Notes: generated by a model not told the origin, from the letters alone. 64,000 bases of DNA from Harmonia axyridis (GCF_914767665.1 NC_059504.1:8372501-8436500); one strand, 5' to 3'; shown: positions 11,481 through 24,908, counted from the stretch's first letter. Made by a program: numbers and translations.

Positions 11481-12499
11481 TAACATGATGTAGATAGCTC
11501 CTATAATGGTAATGTGGGCCTCAAAAATAAGATGAATTTAACAAGATTAAAATATATTCGTGAACCAAAAAAGTGCTGTGATTTTTTTTTAGCACCGTTA
11601 TGGAAAAACCGTTTATATTTATTGCAATATCGATTTTAGGAAATTTGATACTGACAGTCACAGACGAGAAGAAGGTAACTTATTCGGTGTTAGATAATTA
11701 GATTAGAAGTGTGAGTAATTTCGATATGGGAAAATTTTGAAGCCTGAGAAAAACCTCACGGGTTGGTTATTTCAAGTCAAGTGGACTTTGAAACAGTCGG
11801 TCAAATCTCGAGAGAAAAACAGCAATAACATTCTCTCTCGGGATTTACCGGAAAAACTGATACGGAAATATTTGGCTATGCTGTTTTATGTTGGCGACCT
11901 ATATACAGATCATCAGAACGAAGATTTTAGTAGGTTTTTCCTTAGCATTTTCATCAATATCAACAATCTACAGATAAACAACCTTCTCTATCATCGATAT
12001 GCCTGTTGAAGATTGTGTTTTGGCGATAAACAAGAAAAACGTTTCCGATGTGTAAAAAATACTCTTCCTACAACACAGTCCGATGAAAACAGATGCGAAT
12101 TTATGGTTAGAATTGATCAAAGTGAATTTGAAACGTTGGCAAGCAAGCCAGGATTACTGATTTTTGATTGGAATCATGTTCAACAACTGCAAGCAGATAA
12201 ATTAGTCGAAACAAAGTTTTCAGCACATGTTTTGCTCGTTTGCCGTGTCATTACAACGTGTAAACATCAAACGCTGGAAATAGATGGTATCACTTTATTG
12301 ATGGTTACATAAATTCGATTTTGGACTGATCCGAATGCTTCTAGACAATATATACAGTCTACAACTAAACATTAGGAACAGCTAACATTAAAGCTGATGA
12401 TGTAAACGGGATAACTTTCGACTGAAGGTTTGTGTTGTGGTTGGCACTATCGTCTCATTTCTTTTTTTGTATTTTTTTTTTGTATTCTTGAAAGAAGTT
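11481..12499. other. Non-coding stretch with two unassigned frames
   Basis: Plus-strand frames of 90 codons (11737-12009) and 99 codons (12013-12312) abut but are not recognised. They could be remnants of a mobile element, given the flanking repeat copies in opposite orientation at 11046-11268 and 12500-12712. Confidence 0.35.
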
Positions 12500-12712
12500 G
12501 ATGGATGATTGGTATATCTCTCTTTAGGCAGTAGGTCTTATTTTCCTAAGTTGGCTTATTTTTTCGATATATCCACTAAAATACACAACCTTGCCGAATC
12601 ACTTCCCAAATATAAACTTTTGTTTGGCTAAATCCTGATGAAGGGTGTCCCATATTTTGAATTTAAAACGAAATGATTCGAATCGGATGAAGGAATGGTA
12701 TATTGTGCATCC
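12500..12712 (-). repeat. Two-block repeat (order T-S on the minus strand)
   Basis: Reverse complement of blocks found at 11046-11268, with the order permuted. It includes AAGGGTGTCCCATATTTTGA and CCTAAGTTGGCTTATTTTTT. Confidence 0.6.
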
Positions 12713-15700
12713 ATTGAGAAAAAAACATTTCTCAAGAGTGTAAAAGATCAGCGTGCAGAATCATTCTGCACAGTCAGAAAATATTTTGCCCAGGTTTTCA
12801 CCTTCAGTATAATACTAGATGATTTTTGCGCATATGATGCAGAATCTTTCATTTTGAACACGAGTAAATTATATTTCAAACGAACAGTAGAAAACAGTGT
12901 ACCTATTGTGCAGCTATTGCGATCTTATGGATGTGAAAATAGTAAGAAATGTGTTTTTTCTTTGATTGTGAATAGCCAGTAAACCACAGAACATATAAAT
13001 TAAAATTAAGTCGAATTGATCCATTTTAAATGACCTTCGTTGTATATATTCCTGCGTTTTCAACAACTTGTAAGTGTATTACCATGCAAAACCATTTTGC
13101 ACAGTTTCAACTTTGGGAAATGATTCTGAATGGCTTTCAACTGTTCAGTGCAATGTTACATGATTATTACGCATAGCATGAAGAATGTTTTGTTTTGAAT
13201 GCGTCTAAATATATTTCATAACAGACGTAGAAAAAAATGTGTGCTGTTTACCTCCGTAAAGTTCTTGCACAAATCTGCCACTACTAAATTGAACATGGAA
13301 ACCTACTATAAATTATTTTTTAATTCTTCCATAATTTTAAGTATGAGTTGTCTTATTATTCTTGCGGCTAATCTACAAAAAGAATGTATAAAAAAGAAGA
13401 AATTTTAAACTGAGATCTCAATATTGGAGTTAGAAAAAGCAAAATTTTGACGAATTGTTAAAATATACTTTCCTTTTCGAATATGTATGTTACTTCTGTA
13501 TTCAGGTCTTCAGATTTTCAGTTTTCTAAATTTTCCATTCTGTTGTTGGTCAACATTAGAAGCCACAGGAATCCAATGTGGGTATAATTTTATGTAACAC
13601 TTTTATTTGCATTGTCAATAATGATCTCGTCATTGTTTTTGTTTCGATTATCGATAACACTGAGCTAGTTGACACATACTTTGCGAGTAATGTAATGTTG
13701 AATTAATAGAGGTGATCTTTGTGGGAGTTGCTTGCTATGAATTCCCTTGGAAAATTTATAAAGCTTAAAACTGAATTTGACCACGAATTCTTCTTCACTG
13801 AGTCTAACCTACTAACTTCACGCCATTTTCAATTTCAATATTCGGAAAATGATCATAATTGCTTATGGTAGTTCCAAGAGGCAATCAGAAATAGACAACA
13901 ATTTGATGTTGCATCGATTTCTAGGTATTGGTAACAGGATCAACAGAATTTAGATGGAAGCACAATATTTACTCTACAGGTAGGTACCAACTGTTGAAAC
14001 AAGCGGTGTTAACCCTTTGTTTCCAGTCTCCATATCGGCCTTCAATATGGTCTTCATTATGACCATTGCCGTGTATTTCTAACACAATAGCAGCATCTTA
14101 ATTATTGATGAAATAATCAAAACTGAATTGTTTTGGCGTTCGAGAATCTTGTAGTTTGAAACCGTAAACTCTGTGAATAGCAAATTTTAGATGCGAATAC
14201 GAGGAAGCTCATTCATTTTTTGTTCATAAATTTCATGATTGCCCAGCAGGCACAAATTCAATTACACAGATTCACCGCAGTTGATTACAAAATGAACTAT
14301 AGGTACAATGTTGGAGACTTGAGTATGTATAAAAAGCAAGAACCAAAAACTGAATAGGTGGAAACAACAAAAAGGAAGGTTAATTTCAAATGTAAACATT
14401 GAATATTGATGAATCAATTAATCCAGCAGTTACCTCTAATAAAAGTAAAATGACTCACACCGTATCCAAATTCAATGAAAAACAATTAACAACGAATGAA
14501 ATGATTATATTGTAAGCCTCTCGAGATCTTGCTTATTCAGTCGAGCATGTCTAGATTCAATATTGGAGATGATCCAAGATATCGAATCAGTTTGGTTTCT
14601 AAGCGATAAATTTTTTATACATATATTACCGCACTAGAAATAAAAATTTGCCTACAAAATTTCAATATAAAAATTTGCTAGGAACCGTCAGGAGAGTGAT
14701 TTTTGAAGTTAATTTATGAGAGAAATTACCGAAAAACAACAAATATGAATATTGCAATCGATATATTTTACTTGCTCAAGTTTCATCTCTAGTGGTAAAT
14801 TGTGGTCATAGACCCCTCAAATAAACATGCTTTTTATAGATCGAGCTGTAATCCAAAACATACCAAATTTTATTGAAAATTTCAGTTTACAACCTATAAC
14901 TGCTGAAATAATAAACTAATCACTGATCTGCAAGCTTTTTCGATTGACTATTTGACAAATTTTCAAAGAAAGAAAGAAAAAATGGTTTTTCCAAAAATCA
15001 AGATTCTAAAAAACATCTATAAATGAAAAAAAATGAATAAATGAAATATTTATTTCCTAATATAACTTGAATTTGAGAAATGTCGAAATTTTATCGCTGA
15101 AAAACCAACTTGTTATCGCTATAGGAACTTTCTCACGAAAAGGAGGGGATGTAAAAAAACGGAAAATCCAGGTGCAGCTCAGAGAATATTGCTTTTTCGT
15201 AAATGAGTGGTGAATTCAACAAAGAGGATCCACAATTAATTCGTTGGTTCCCCAGCATATATCTCCAGATTAATCAGAGAATGGAATTCTGTATAAATCT
15301 TTCTTGCTCTTAAACGCATTCTACAAGATTTAAGGCTGTAAACGTGAATTATTGAGTCGTTATAGAAAATGAAAATTAGACTTTCTGATACTATGGGGAA
15401 TAAAACGTGGAATTCTGGAAAATATCCATGCAGTTAAAATGGAAATAGAAAGTCTATGTGATACATCCATAGCGTGTTCGAAATAACTACGTTTCTCATT
15501 TCATAATTTAGGACTCCAATAAATATCCCACAAAGCTTTAAAAAACAATAACATATATTCAAAATGATTAATTTGAATTGAATAATAGTAATTCTGAGTG
15601 AAATATTATTTCCATGAATGAAAATTACATATCGTCATATTTCATACATGTAAAATGATAAACTCTCACCCAATTTTGTTCATTAAAATAGATATATAAC

Positions 15701-16371
15701 CGGTGCACTACAATTGAAGGTTAAAGTCGTTCACTTTTTATAAATGGAACTAAGTAATAAATTCCTGCCTCAATAAGAAGAATAATTCCATAATGAAGTT
15801 CAAGAATACTATTTATAAACATATAACCAGGGACGTATCAATTTGTTTTCAGTCATGGATAGTATTGATATTTTGAGTATATGTAAAAATTGCTCGTACG
15901 GGTTTCTTGATCAAATTAAGATATGCCAGTGTAAATTACCGATCACTATTTTTCATTCAATTTTCAGATATTCAGATTTTTTATAAATTAGAGTGTCTTT
16001 GGAAAAACCTGTTGACTTCGAAATGCAGAAATTTATTTTAATGAGATTTTTAAAGTGAATGCTAAAAGAACAGAGGTAAGTACTGACTTTTCAATAATTT
16101 CGATAAGCATTGAGATCTCTACAAAAATAAAACAATAAAAAATAAAAACCTGGTTGTTAGAAATAAGCCCGATATTAGTGTTTGAATAAGTAATCAATGA
16201 ATTGTCTCATTTTGAACAAGTAGTCAAGTTCTACTATTGATTTTCAGAATCTCATTCAAATAAATTTTATTCAGTTAAAAAGTTTTTTCCAAAAAACCTC
16301 CAATATCAAAATTATGCAAAACGATAGGTTTTAAGTAGGTATATGAAACAAGCAAACTTCGGTTCATTTTA
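12713..16371. other. Gene-free stretch with weak repeats
   Basis: A 95-codon frame at 12695-12982 and the segment 13040-13400 are weakly related to each other, suggesting a diverged local duplication. At 14806-14960 there is a diverged copy of the repeat described at 45166-45378. Otherwise nothing recognised. Confidence 0.4.
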
Positions 16372-17068
16372 GGGATTCATCAAGCCAAGTAGCTTGACAT
16401 TTTGACCAACTACTTGACTTGAAAATCAAGCTCGTGAAAAATTACATACTTGAGCTTGACTTGTCTTGATTTCAGATGTTTATTGCTTGACTTGATATCA
16501 AGCTACTTGATATTACTTGAGTTTGATATGCACGCGTCGCACGGCATATATTTCTGCAATCTCGAGCTCGTTTAGACTAAATAAGGGGATTCCTCGAGCG
16601 CCGAGATACAAAAGCATTCACCAGCGTGATTCTATTGGTAGAATTTTGTAGTTTCAGAAATATCTTTCCAAACTTTTTTTTTATAAACGCCAGCATCTTC
16701 AGTTCCTGTTGAAAGATAATTTTTCTGAACTGCTCTTACAGTTACAAAAACACGCAATAGGTTAGGCGACAAACTTGTAAGATGCCTCATGTTTCTTAGA
16801 TCGTGTATGGAAAATTATGAAATCAAACAAAGCCTGAAAGTTTCTCAATATCAAGAAACTTTATTTTTTATGGTTGTTTATTTTGGTATTATTTATTGTG
16901 ATTTAATTTATGTTTCTATTTCAAAAGAGTCGATATTTTCGGTTCTTTTATACAATAAGTTTAATAAATAAAAGTGTTTTTTGCTAGGTTCCTTCTCATT
17001 TCATTATTTTTCAATTGATGTGACAATATACAATAAAACTGCTAAAAATCAAGTAGCTTGATATAATT
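16372..17068 (+). mobile_element. hAT transposon remnant, internally deleted
   Basis: Translating 16692-16830 across stops gives PASSVPVER, then TALTVTKTRNRLGDKLVRCL and MFLRSCMENYE. This is the C-terminal dimerisation region typical of hAT transposases. The left end (16380-16530) is packed with CAAGTAGCTTGA/ACTTGAxATCAAGC motifs in both orientations, and the right end repeats AATCAAGTAGCTTGATA at 17047. Such subterminal arrays suit hAT elements. The terminal repeats are poorly kept and no 8-bp target duplication could be identified. Confidence 0.6.
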
Positions 17069-17069
17069 C

Positions 17070-18313
17070 ATGTACACACAACCTCATCTTCCTGAGTTAT
17101 GAGTACGCTGCTACAAAGCTTCGACTCCAAGTACTTATTGTAAGTATTGAAAAACATCAATTCCATAGCTTGCAACAATCAATCAAATCAAATACAATAG
17201 GTTTCAACATAAGTTGATCTGTGGTCACTCTTTACTACCTCGAGATGGCGCCGCAAGCTACGCTATTCTCGGCACTACGCTCTGCTATGGAGGTGAGAGG
17301 TGCATATGGCAGGAACCAGTGAGTAGCCATACTGATGATTCCATCAGTAGTTTCGAGATGAAACACCCTACTCCCCACCATAAAAAGTGATTGAGAACGA
17401 CTACCGACATTTTTGAAGTGTAAGAATAACTTCAAGTTAAACTTTCCTAGTAATAATTAAACATAATTTAGAAATAAGAGAAATATATACCGAAAAGATA
17501 ACTACTTGCTTTGCGAGATTCAAATTAAAATTTCTCTTCATCCTACCGAAATTGAACAGTGATCGAATTCACCATTGATAGCTTCGATTTTTCAAACGCA
17601 GGCTAATATCGTCGGCGTCAAATGTGAAATTTAGTCGCTCCGATAACGAAAAGATAAATTATGGCCTGGCCAATATTTCCTGCCCGAAGGTCATTTGCTT
17701 TTGTTCCTGTTATAGAAATCATCCAGCTATACATCACATCAGGCTGAAACATGTCACAACCCGTTTACATTGGCGTTTTTAGAGAAAACGCATGAGTTAT
17801 TGATCCCTTATTATTACACGGGCTATACATTGATTCTCATCCATGCGATTAGGTTTCAACAAACCGTAATTTTAATAAATATGCAGGAGCACAGCGCCTG
17901 CAGTTTATATAGGTACATTTTTTAAATTTCCATGGAGAAGAGGACGAATTTGCATTTTTACATCTTTTTAATTATCTCGATTCTATTTTTTCGAATAGGA
18001 TTAGGTGTTACGCCTTGTTCAGAATCGCTGTTGTTTATTCGCATTTATTTCTAGTGTCTTTTCAGGGTATATTCAAGGCCCGACTATCTCAGCTGAGTTT
18101 GAGTTCATTAATGGGCAAAATTTAATGGTTTCGTAGTTATGAGGGCTACTATTTATGTATTGAGAATTGGCATCACTGATATTGCCAAGTGGAATATGCT
18201 ACCGAAATCGTAAAATTTGACATTTTTTATGTGATAAGTACTCACAACGTTTTGACGTACGAGCACAATTTTTGTTGTTTACAGTAAATTGAAAATGTTA
18301 TCTCTGCCAAAAT
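17070..18313. other. Non-coding stretch, nothing firm
   Basis: A small less AT-rich patch at 17240-17300 could be read as a short exon (MAPQATLFSALRSAME followed by GTGAGAG), but nothing else supports a gene. Confidence 0.35.
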
Positions 18314-19357
18314 ATGAATTTAACTCGTAAAAATTTTGATGGTATGAAAATTATGACTTTCGACGTGGTCTAACTGAAGAAAAATGCATCTATCGACTAA
18401 ATTCAACTTTTGGCGATGAAGCACCATTCAAAGCCTCTGTATACCGCTGGTACACTGAATTCAAACGGAAGATGTTAAAGAAGATCGTCCAAAATCAGTC
18501 GTTGTGCCGGAAAATAATGAAGCTGTGCGAAAACTAATTGGAGAATATCGTCATGTGACATATCAGGAAATGAAGAGATCTTTAAGCATCAGTATGACTA
18601 GTATAAATAAGATTTTGCACGAACATTTGTGTGTTCGGTAGCTCTATGCAAGTTGGCTTCCATATTTGTTGAATGATGCTCAAAAAAATGTAAGTGTCGA
18701 TTGGTGCCGTAAAATAGTTTCGAAATACAACTGTGGTGCATCCAAAGCGATATTCAACATCGTCACAGGTAACGAGTTGTGGATTTATGCATACGAGCCA
18801 GAAAGAAAACGCCAGTCGGCCGTTTGGATATTTCAATGTGAAGCCAAGCCAACAAAAGTTGTTCGTTCTTGAAGCGTTAAGAAGCAAATGGTGGCGTTTT
18901 TCTTCACGAAAACTGGTCCTATGGCAATTGTGGCTCTTGAAATCAAAAGACCGTTAATTCAGAGTGGTATGAAACCATTTGTTTGCCTAAAGTTCTCGGT
19001 AAATTGAGAGAAACAAACCCAAAACGACGAATCATCTTGCATCATGACAATCTAAGCTCACACACATCAAATGCAACGAATATGCATTTTAACACACAAA
19101 AAATCAAATTGATGGGATATCCACCTTACAGCCCCAACTTGGCACCAAATGACTACTCCCTCTTCCAGGAAATTAAAAATAAACTTCGTGGACAAGGATT
19201 TTCATCGCCTGAAGATGCGGTTGAGGCCTTCAAAACGCATGTTTTAGAACTACCATCTTCTGACTGGAAAAAATATTTCGAAAGATAGTTCAATCACATG
19301 CGAAAGTGTTTGATCTTAAAGGCGACCAATTTGAAAAGCAGTTAAAATATTTTTCAT
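18314..19357 (+). pseudogene. Near full-length mariner (DD34D) transposase pseudogene
   Basis: Starts MNLTRKNFDGMK at 18314. It runs through a helix-turn-helix region, then a WCRKIVSKYNCGASKAIFNI segment and VTGNELWIYAYEPE, IILHHDNLSSHTS and PPYSPNLAPNDYSLF, to a frame ending near 19357. The first catalytic site is Asn (GNE for GDE). The second Asp (HHDN) and the third (NDY) remain. Several frameshifts and stops break the frame, for example after about 18640 and at 18870. The element is dead. Clear terminal repeats were not identified. It belongs to a different mariner lineage from the remnants at 1911, 9935 and 39654. Confidence 0.85.
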
Positions 19358-21469
19358 AAAAATCGCTTCTTTATTTTTTGTATTCTCAATACATAAATAG
19401 TAACCCTCGTATAACCACATAAAATTTAATTTTCTCAATAATTGAACGAAATACCCAACCGATTTAGAAATATTCACAAAATATTCATGCAGCATTTCGA
19501 TGAAGAGAAATTTTTCACATATCATGTACCTAATTTTTCAATCACCAAGTGTTCCATGAAAGACTGAAAAAATGAATTTAATTCGTTTTATATTCAGATC
19601 TTGACAACATTAAATTCTTCGAATAAAAAGTATGAAAGATCTTAAATCCCAAAATTGAAAGGACTCCAATAAATCGAACACGTGTGGATAATAACTCAGA
19701 AGCGTTTGTACATAAGTACATTACATTATCAACACTATATGATCGGTTATCGATTCGTGTACCTAATTGAAATTGTGGTTATTTTATGAGTACATATATA
19801 CGTCCAAGGTGGGAATTTTTCAATTAATCTTTACGTTAGTTTATAATCATGTAGCTGAGGATATGGATATTTTATTGCTTTATGCTAAATGATCTTGCAA
19901 GTTGCAATCACACAGGCAAGTTTAAATCAACAGGCTCAAATAAGTTCTGTAGTTCAAATAATTTTATATTTGAAAGTGCAGTGGATCTGGTTTTGAGGAA
20001 AAAGAATTTTATAAATGGTTTGATCTTTCAAATGTCAACAAAATTGAGAATTACATATGTACAATCTACAGATAAACTTTAGTATTCCAATAAAATAGTC
20101 GATCATTCATGTTTTTAGTAGCCTGTATTATTTTTAAGATATTATTATACAAAAAAACTATTTTCTCAAGATATCGAATGATTCCTTTTTTGTAAATGGT
20201 ATTTTCTCATATCTACTTCTTCAGCAATTTATTATACAAATTTTTAAATGATCTCTCGAATATTCATTCGTAGTAGGTTTTGCATTGTAGTTTTCAAAAT
20301 CGAAGAAATATAAAAAATTATTACCTAAATCAAAATCAAACTTTTATCGAATAGTCAGTAACTATTTCCTGTGATATTACTTTTCGAAACAATTCTCTAG
20401 AATTTTCTGCACCATTAATTTAACAGTTTTTTCATTATCATAAGCACTGTTAATTATTTTCGGAGGAAAAACATACCTATTATATCATATTTGAAAATTA
20501 AATAGTTAATATGAGTTTGTGGTAATTAATTTAGTTTTTTCCAACCATAAATATCGCTTTCGGACCCTTAATGAACAGATTGCTATTAACATTTAGAGAG
20601 CTACTAAAAATTCAATGAACAATATGACCAAGAGTTGTAGGAATTTGCTTAATTTTTTAAGCTATTATTTTTTTTTTCGTATTTTTGATCAACAGATTGA
20701 TAGCACCTATTAGAGTCTTTATAAATAAAAAACACACATTCTCTGATTAGGATTTAAATACAAAACGATATTTTGAAAAGTATCGAATGTAGTTATTTTG
20801 TAAGGCTTCTCACGAATAGACAAAAGTCGAATTATAGGTAAGTATAGGTAAGTATCCTAGAAAGCATCTGGTATTTTGGTATACCTAAGTATTGTGTGTT
20901 CCAACAGTGAAACAGTTCAAGTTTCTGAATGTTTAGAATACAAGAACAATATATTTTCCATGCTGTATGGTTTCAATTATTCCCTTTCTTGCCGATTAAT
21001 AAAATACAAAAATTGTTGATATTAGAAAACGGGATCCGAATGAAACATTAAAAAATTTTAATTGAAAAACTATCGCGCTAAAATTCAGTGATAAAAAAAA
21101 AATTATAATCCGTATTACCGTAGCAATATATTATTTTCTCAATTTCTGTGATACAAAACAGGCATTCTGCCTTTAGTATTCATCGTTCTTTATACCCAAA
21201 AATTGTGAACGAATTGCACTCTGAATGTTTGAATAAATTTGATTTGATGCCAAGAACCTGATTTTTTTTTTCAAAATGTTGACGTCAAAGTCTAGAAATT
21301 GAATTTTTTTTTTAATTTTTTGCCATCAGAGTCTAAAAATAGTGTTGTGGGGATTGATGGAGGATTAATGTAGTACAATAACCAATTTTCTACCATGTAA
21401 CAATGTACCTTCTATTGTTTTTTTCCTAGAGAAACTCTGAACGGCGTAATAATAAACCAAAAACTAGAC
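19358..21469. other. AT-rich gene-free stretch
   Basis: Long A/T runs and only short frames. No repeat partner was noticed inside the window. Confidence 0.4.
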
Positions 21470-21901
21470 TTGCTCGTATCTTCGTTATCAGCATGTTTAA
21501 TTATGAAAAATTCCCAACTAAGCAGTTACCTGCTTAACTCCAAAAACCTCAAATTCCGGCACTGCGCTCTCGCCAACCTAATTGCAAATTCAAACATACA
21601 AACGAATTATACAATTATTACTATATTACCGCCACCGTCGATTCAAACAATCAGCATAAACAAAACACCATACCTCCTAACCAACAATGTAACTAGGCTA
21701 AATTCAAGGCCAGGTGGTAATAGCTCCTACAAAGCCCCGTCTTCCGCAACTTTGCACAATTTGCGACGAGTGTCACTCCTCGAAAATTACCGGAAAAACA
21801 AAGAGCGTATCGCGTACGTACAACGCGCGACTCTATCAAGTTGGCGGATGCGAGCGGACCGCCTTGCTGAGCGTGAGGAGTTGATATGCGGCGAGGACTG
21901 A
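21470..21901 (+). CDS. Unassigned 143-codon frame ending in a CpG-rich patch
   Basis: The first two thirds are Ser/Asn/Thr/Leu-rich low-complexity. The last third (VSLLENYRKNKERIAYVQRA, then RMRADRLAEREELICGED) is Arg/Glu-rich and could be helical. It coincides with an unusually CpG-rich patch (about 21740-21990) in an AT-rich neighbourhood. The start lies in ordinary AT-rich sequence and may be artificial. Possibilities are the first exon of an unrecognised gene, a mobile-element ORF, or chance. No family recognised. Confidence 0.25.
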   Translation: MLVSSLSACLIMKNSQLSSYLLNSKNLKFRHCALANLIANSNIQTNYTIITILPPPSIQTISINKTPYLLTNNVTRLNSRPGGNSSYKAPSSATLHNLRRVSLLENYRKNKERIAYVQRATLSSWRMRADRLAEREELICGED

Positions 21902-22452
21902 AAGTCCGAGTCGAAGCAAGCCGCTGAAGCGCGTACGAGCGGGTGCAAGCGCATAAGGAAAATTCGGGAATCGGGGGCAGGACTGGGGTCCGTCAAGTAC
22001 CATTTAGAACTCGCTTCTAGACGTTTTAGTGGCTATGAAATGGGAGCGAAGTGCGATAAAGTAATTTCACGATTGGGGATTGCCAAGGCAATGCTAAACT
22101 TCCAATAAAATTTTGGAATCGGTGTAAGTTTATGTGTTAACGAACTCATTATTTGTATGAGTCAGCGATGAGATTTACTATGTCTCTCGCTGAATTGCTG
22201 CAAATTCCGTCGCTATTTAATTTCGGTTTTTTAATCTAAAATCGCCCGAAGAGTCTTTCAAATTTAGTTTTCAAAAGTAAAAATCAAAAGACATTAAAAG
22301 GACTGAATTTATTAAAAATGGTTACCTCCGTTACCGGTTAATTTCAGATGTATTGTTTTTTGTAGATCTTTGTGCACTGATCAGAAGACTCTGGTCAACG
22401 ATGGTTTTTAAGTTATAGGGTGTTCCTCAGATTAATAAACAAATTTTGTTCG
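21902..22452. other. Non-coding stretch
   Basis: Downstream of the CpG-rich patch, with an AATAAA at about 22106. No gene recognised. Confidence 0.35.
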
Positions 22453-22910
22453 CGAGTTTCCCCACAAAGAACTCACTTCTTAGGTCCCATAGTGAATCAA
22501 CGTTTCATATTAACTCAAAATATATTGAAGTGAATACCTAAATATATCAGAAATTCAGAAAACAAACTTCAAACGCGACAAACGACGTCAAACAACCGGT
22601 GACACCAGGAGAGCAAAAGTTGCCAAACCTTGGATTTCAGCAGATAGATACAGAAAATAATAAATATTCTGCATACTATAAATTCGACAATTAGGAAAAA
22701 TATCGGATTCCAAATATTCAAATTTGCATATTTAATCGGGAATCTTTCAAATAAATATATTTCATTAAATATAATATACATTCATAACGATATAGGAAAA
22801 TTGTGGATTTGAAAATATATCATAATCCGACAACGTAATCTAACCATGTTGGGTTGGGGACATGTAAAAATTGCGTATACTCCCTCTATCTGTGTTCATT
22901 ACTCTATGGG
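22453..22910 (-). repeat. Dispersed ~480-bp repeat, copy 2
   Basis: Reverse-complement partner of 3330-3814. It ends in CCCTCTATCTGTGTTCATTA, the same motif seen at the ends of copy 1. Confidence 0.7.
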
Positions 22911-23077
22911 ATGTGCAAAAGCTACAAATGTAATATTATCATAACTTTAGAACCAAGGAACATATTTGAACAGTTTATACACTACTTTGCAGCTAAAAGG
23001 TTTATTCGTCATTGATCGCTAAGGTTTTTTTTATGACATTCGAGAATGCTGTTTTTATTTTTTTTCCTCGGCGTAGT

Positions 23078-23420
23078 GTATTATGACTTGTTAAAACCGA
23101 CTGAAACAGCCACAGGCGATTGTTATCGAACGCAATTAATGCGTTTGAGCCGAGCAATACAAAAAGTGATATGATAAAGTGATTTTACAGCATGTACAAT
23201 GCTCGACCATGTTGCGAAAGTGGTCAAGACATACTTGGAAACGTTGAAATGGTTAGTCCTACCCCACCCGCCAGACCTCTCCAGGCGTTGCTCCCTCTGA
23301 CTATAGCTTGTTTCGATCAATGGCACACGGCCTTGCCGACTAGCAGAAAAAGTAGTGGCCAGCGATGGACAATACTTTGAATCATAAATGTATAACTAGT
23401 TTTTTACAATGAAGCCTCGA
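23078..23420 (+). pseudogene. Mariner C-terminal remnant
   Basis: Reads YYDLLKPTETATGDCYRTQL, then frameshifted pieces around the HDN region (TTACAGCATGTACAATGCTC) and the transposase end TTTGAATCATAAATGTA. It continues into the 3' non-coding end GTTTTTTACAATGAAGCC. It belongs to the type at 9935-10916 and supplies the uninterrupted reference for the split copy at 5656-6957. Confidence 0.75.
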
Positions 23421-24908
23421 ATTTCGGGAAATGTGAAGATGCCAATATTTATTAAAATAAAAAGAGGCGAGCAGCATAACTGTCTACCAACCTGTACTTT
23501 TTTTAAGCAGTAACTTTGACGAAGACTATCCTTATAAATTAAGGTGCGAAAGTGTTTCTCGAAGAATATTTGAATCGCTCCAATATTCCTGGCGACGGAT
23601 ATTTGCACATACTCTGAAATAAATTTATTTAACCCATTTGTGGAACACACTATAAACCAATTGATTGAAAGGTTCGCGAAACACAACTTAAAGAAAAACT
23701 CTAGAAACACAACGAGAGAAAATAGACTGAACGGATTTTGGCTGTAATGAAGAATATTCACTATGGAAGAGATATTATTGCCGATGAAAAGTATTGGATA
23801 TATTCAAGAAGATAAACAGCAGAAGATTATTATTTTATAATGGGTAATTAAAATCAAATATTCTTGTTTTTTTTTATATGGTTGAATATATATTTTAAAA
23901 TAAATATGATCTTGCGGTTTTTATTTCATTTGTTAGATTCCCTACAGTTTTATTATCTCAGACCAGTGGCGTATCCAGAGATTGAGTTTGATGTTTTTGC
24001 TATGTTATATTCATGTTTCAACACAGAGGTCCGGTAGAAATCACAATGGGATGTGAGAACAATCCAAACACTAATTTATTTCGAATTTTTCCTCGAGTTG
24101 GACTACTGTCTGCCTAGAAGGTGCTTCACATCGACCTGTTTTAGTTTTTAAAATCTGCAAAGCACAAACTCGGTTTCAATTCTTTTCATTGCACTAACAA
24201 CTCAAATTTTTCCACCAGTTTTACTAATACCGGCCGAGAAAGTGCTTCAAGACGACACTAAAGTGCTTCAGTTTTGCGAGCTGTAACTGTAGAATTTTCA
24301 TTATTTTGTGGTGAATTTTAAAAATTTCCATGAGTTGTTGAAGCGTGTATCGTATTTTTGTAATGGCGTAGTATTCACTTGTCAAATATCAAAAGATGGC
24401 AGATTCAAAAGTGACAGCTGCCCAGGAGAAGGATAATAATCAAAATGAACTCTTATTGGAAAAATTTTCCTATTTTTTTTATATATAACAGACCGGTCTA
24501 GATTAGAGAATGTCAATTTCTTGAAAAATTTGAGTGTTGGGAATAGGCCCATTTGCTTCAACAAATGCACATTAATTTAAATTCCTCTCAACTCCTTTTT
24601 TAGGCCATGATAGCATCCACTGAATACGCAAACGGATTTTTCGAAACTATGAAAAAAATTCAAAACTATGACATATGGAACTTTTTGACCAGGATAAGCA
24701 AAATCAATCGCTCAACCTCTTTGAAAAATCTTTCAATCATAATAATTTTTTGTTCATGCAAATAATTTTTTTTTATAAAAACTCCTTTCATCTTAAAACG
24801 AAAATTCAATTCATCGTACAACCCAAACAGAAATTGGTAATAAAACCATTTTTCCCAACTTAATACATATATTACATACTATTTCCAATATTACTGCTTC
24901 CAAATGCA
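23421..24908. other. Gene-free stretch
   Basis: A 121-codon minus-strand frame (23396-23761) is not recognised. CCAGTGGCGTATCCAGAG at about 23964 resembles ends of repeats also glimpsed near 39457 and 53690, but boundaries cannot be set. Confidence 0.35.

Noticed and set aside
17244..17295. Short frame MAPQATLFSALRSAME followed by a donor-like GTGAGAG
   Set aside because: No partner exon, domain or conservation can be shown, and the patch is too short.
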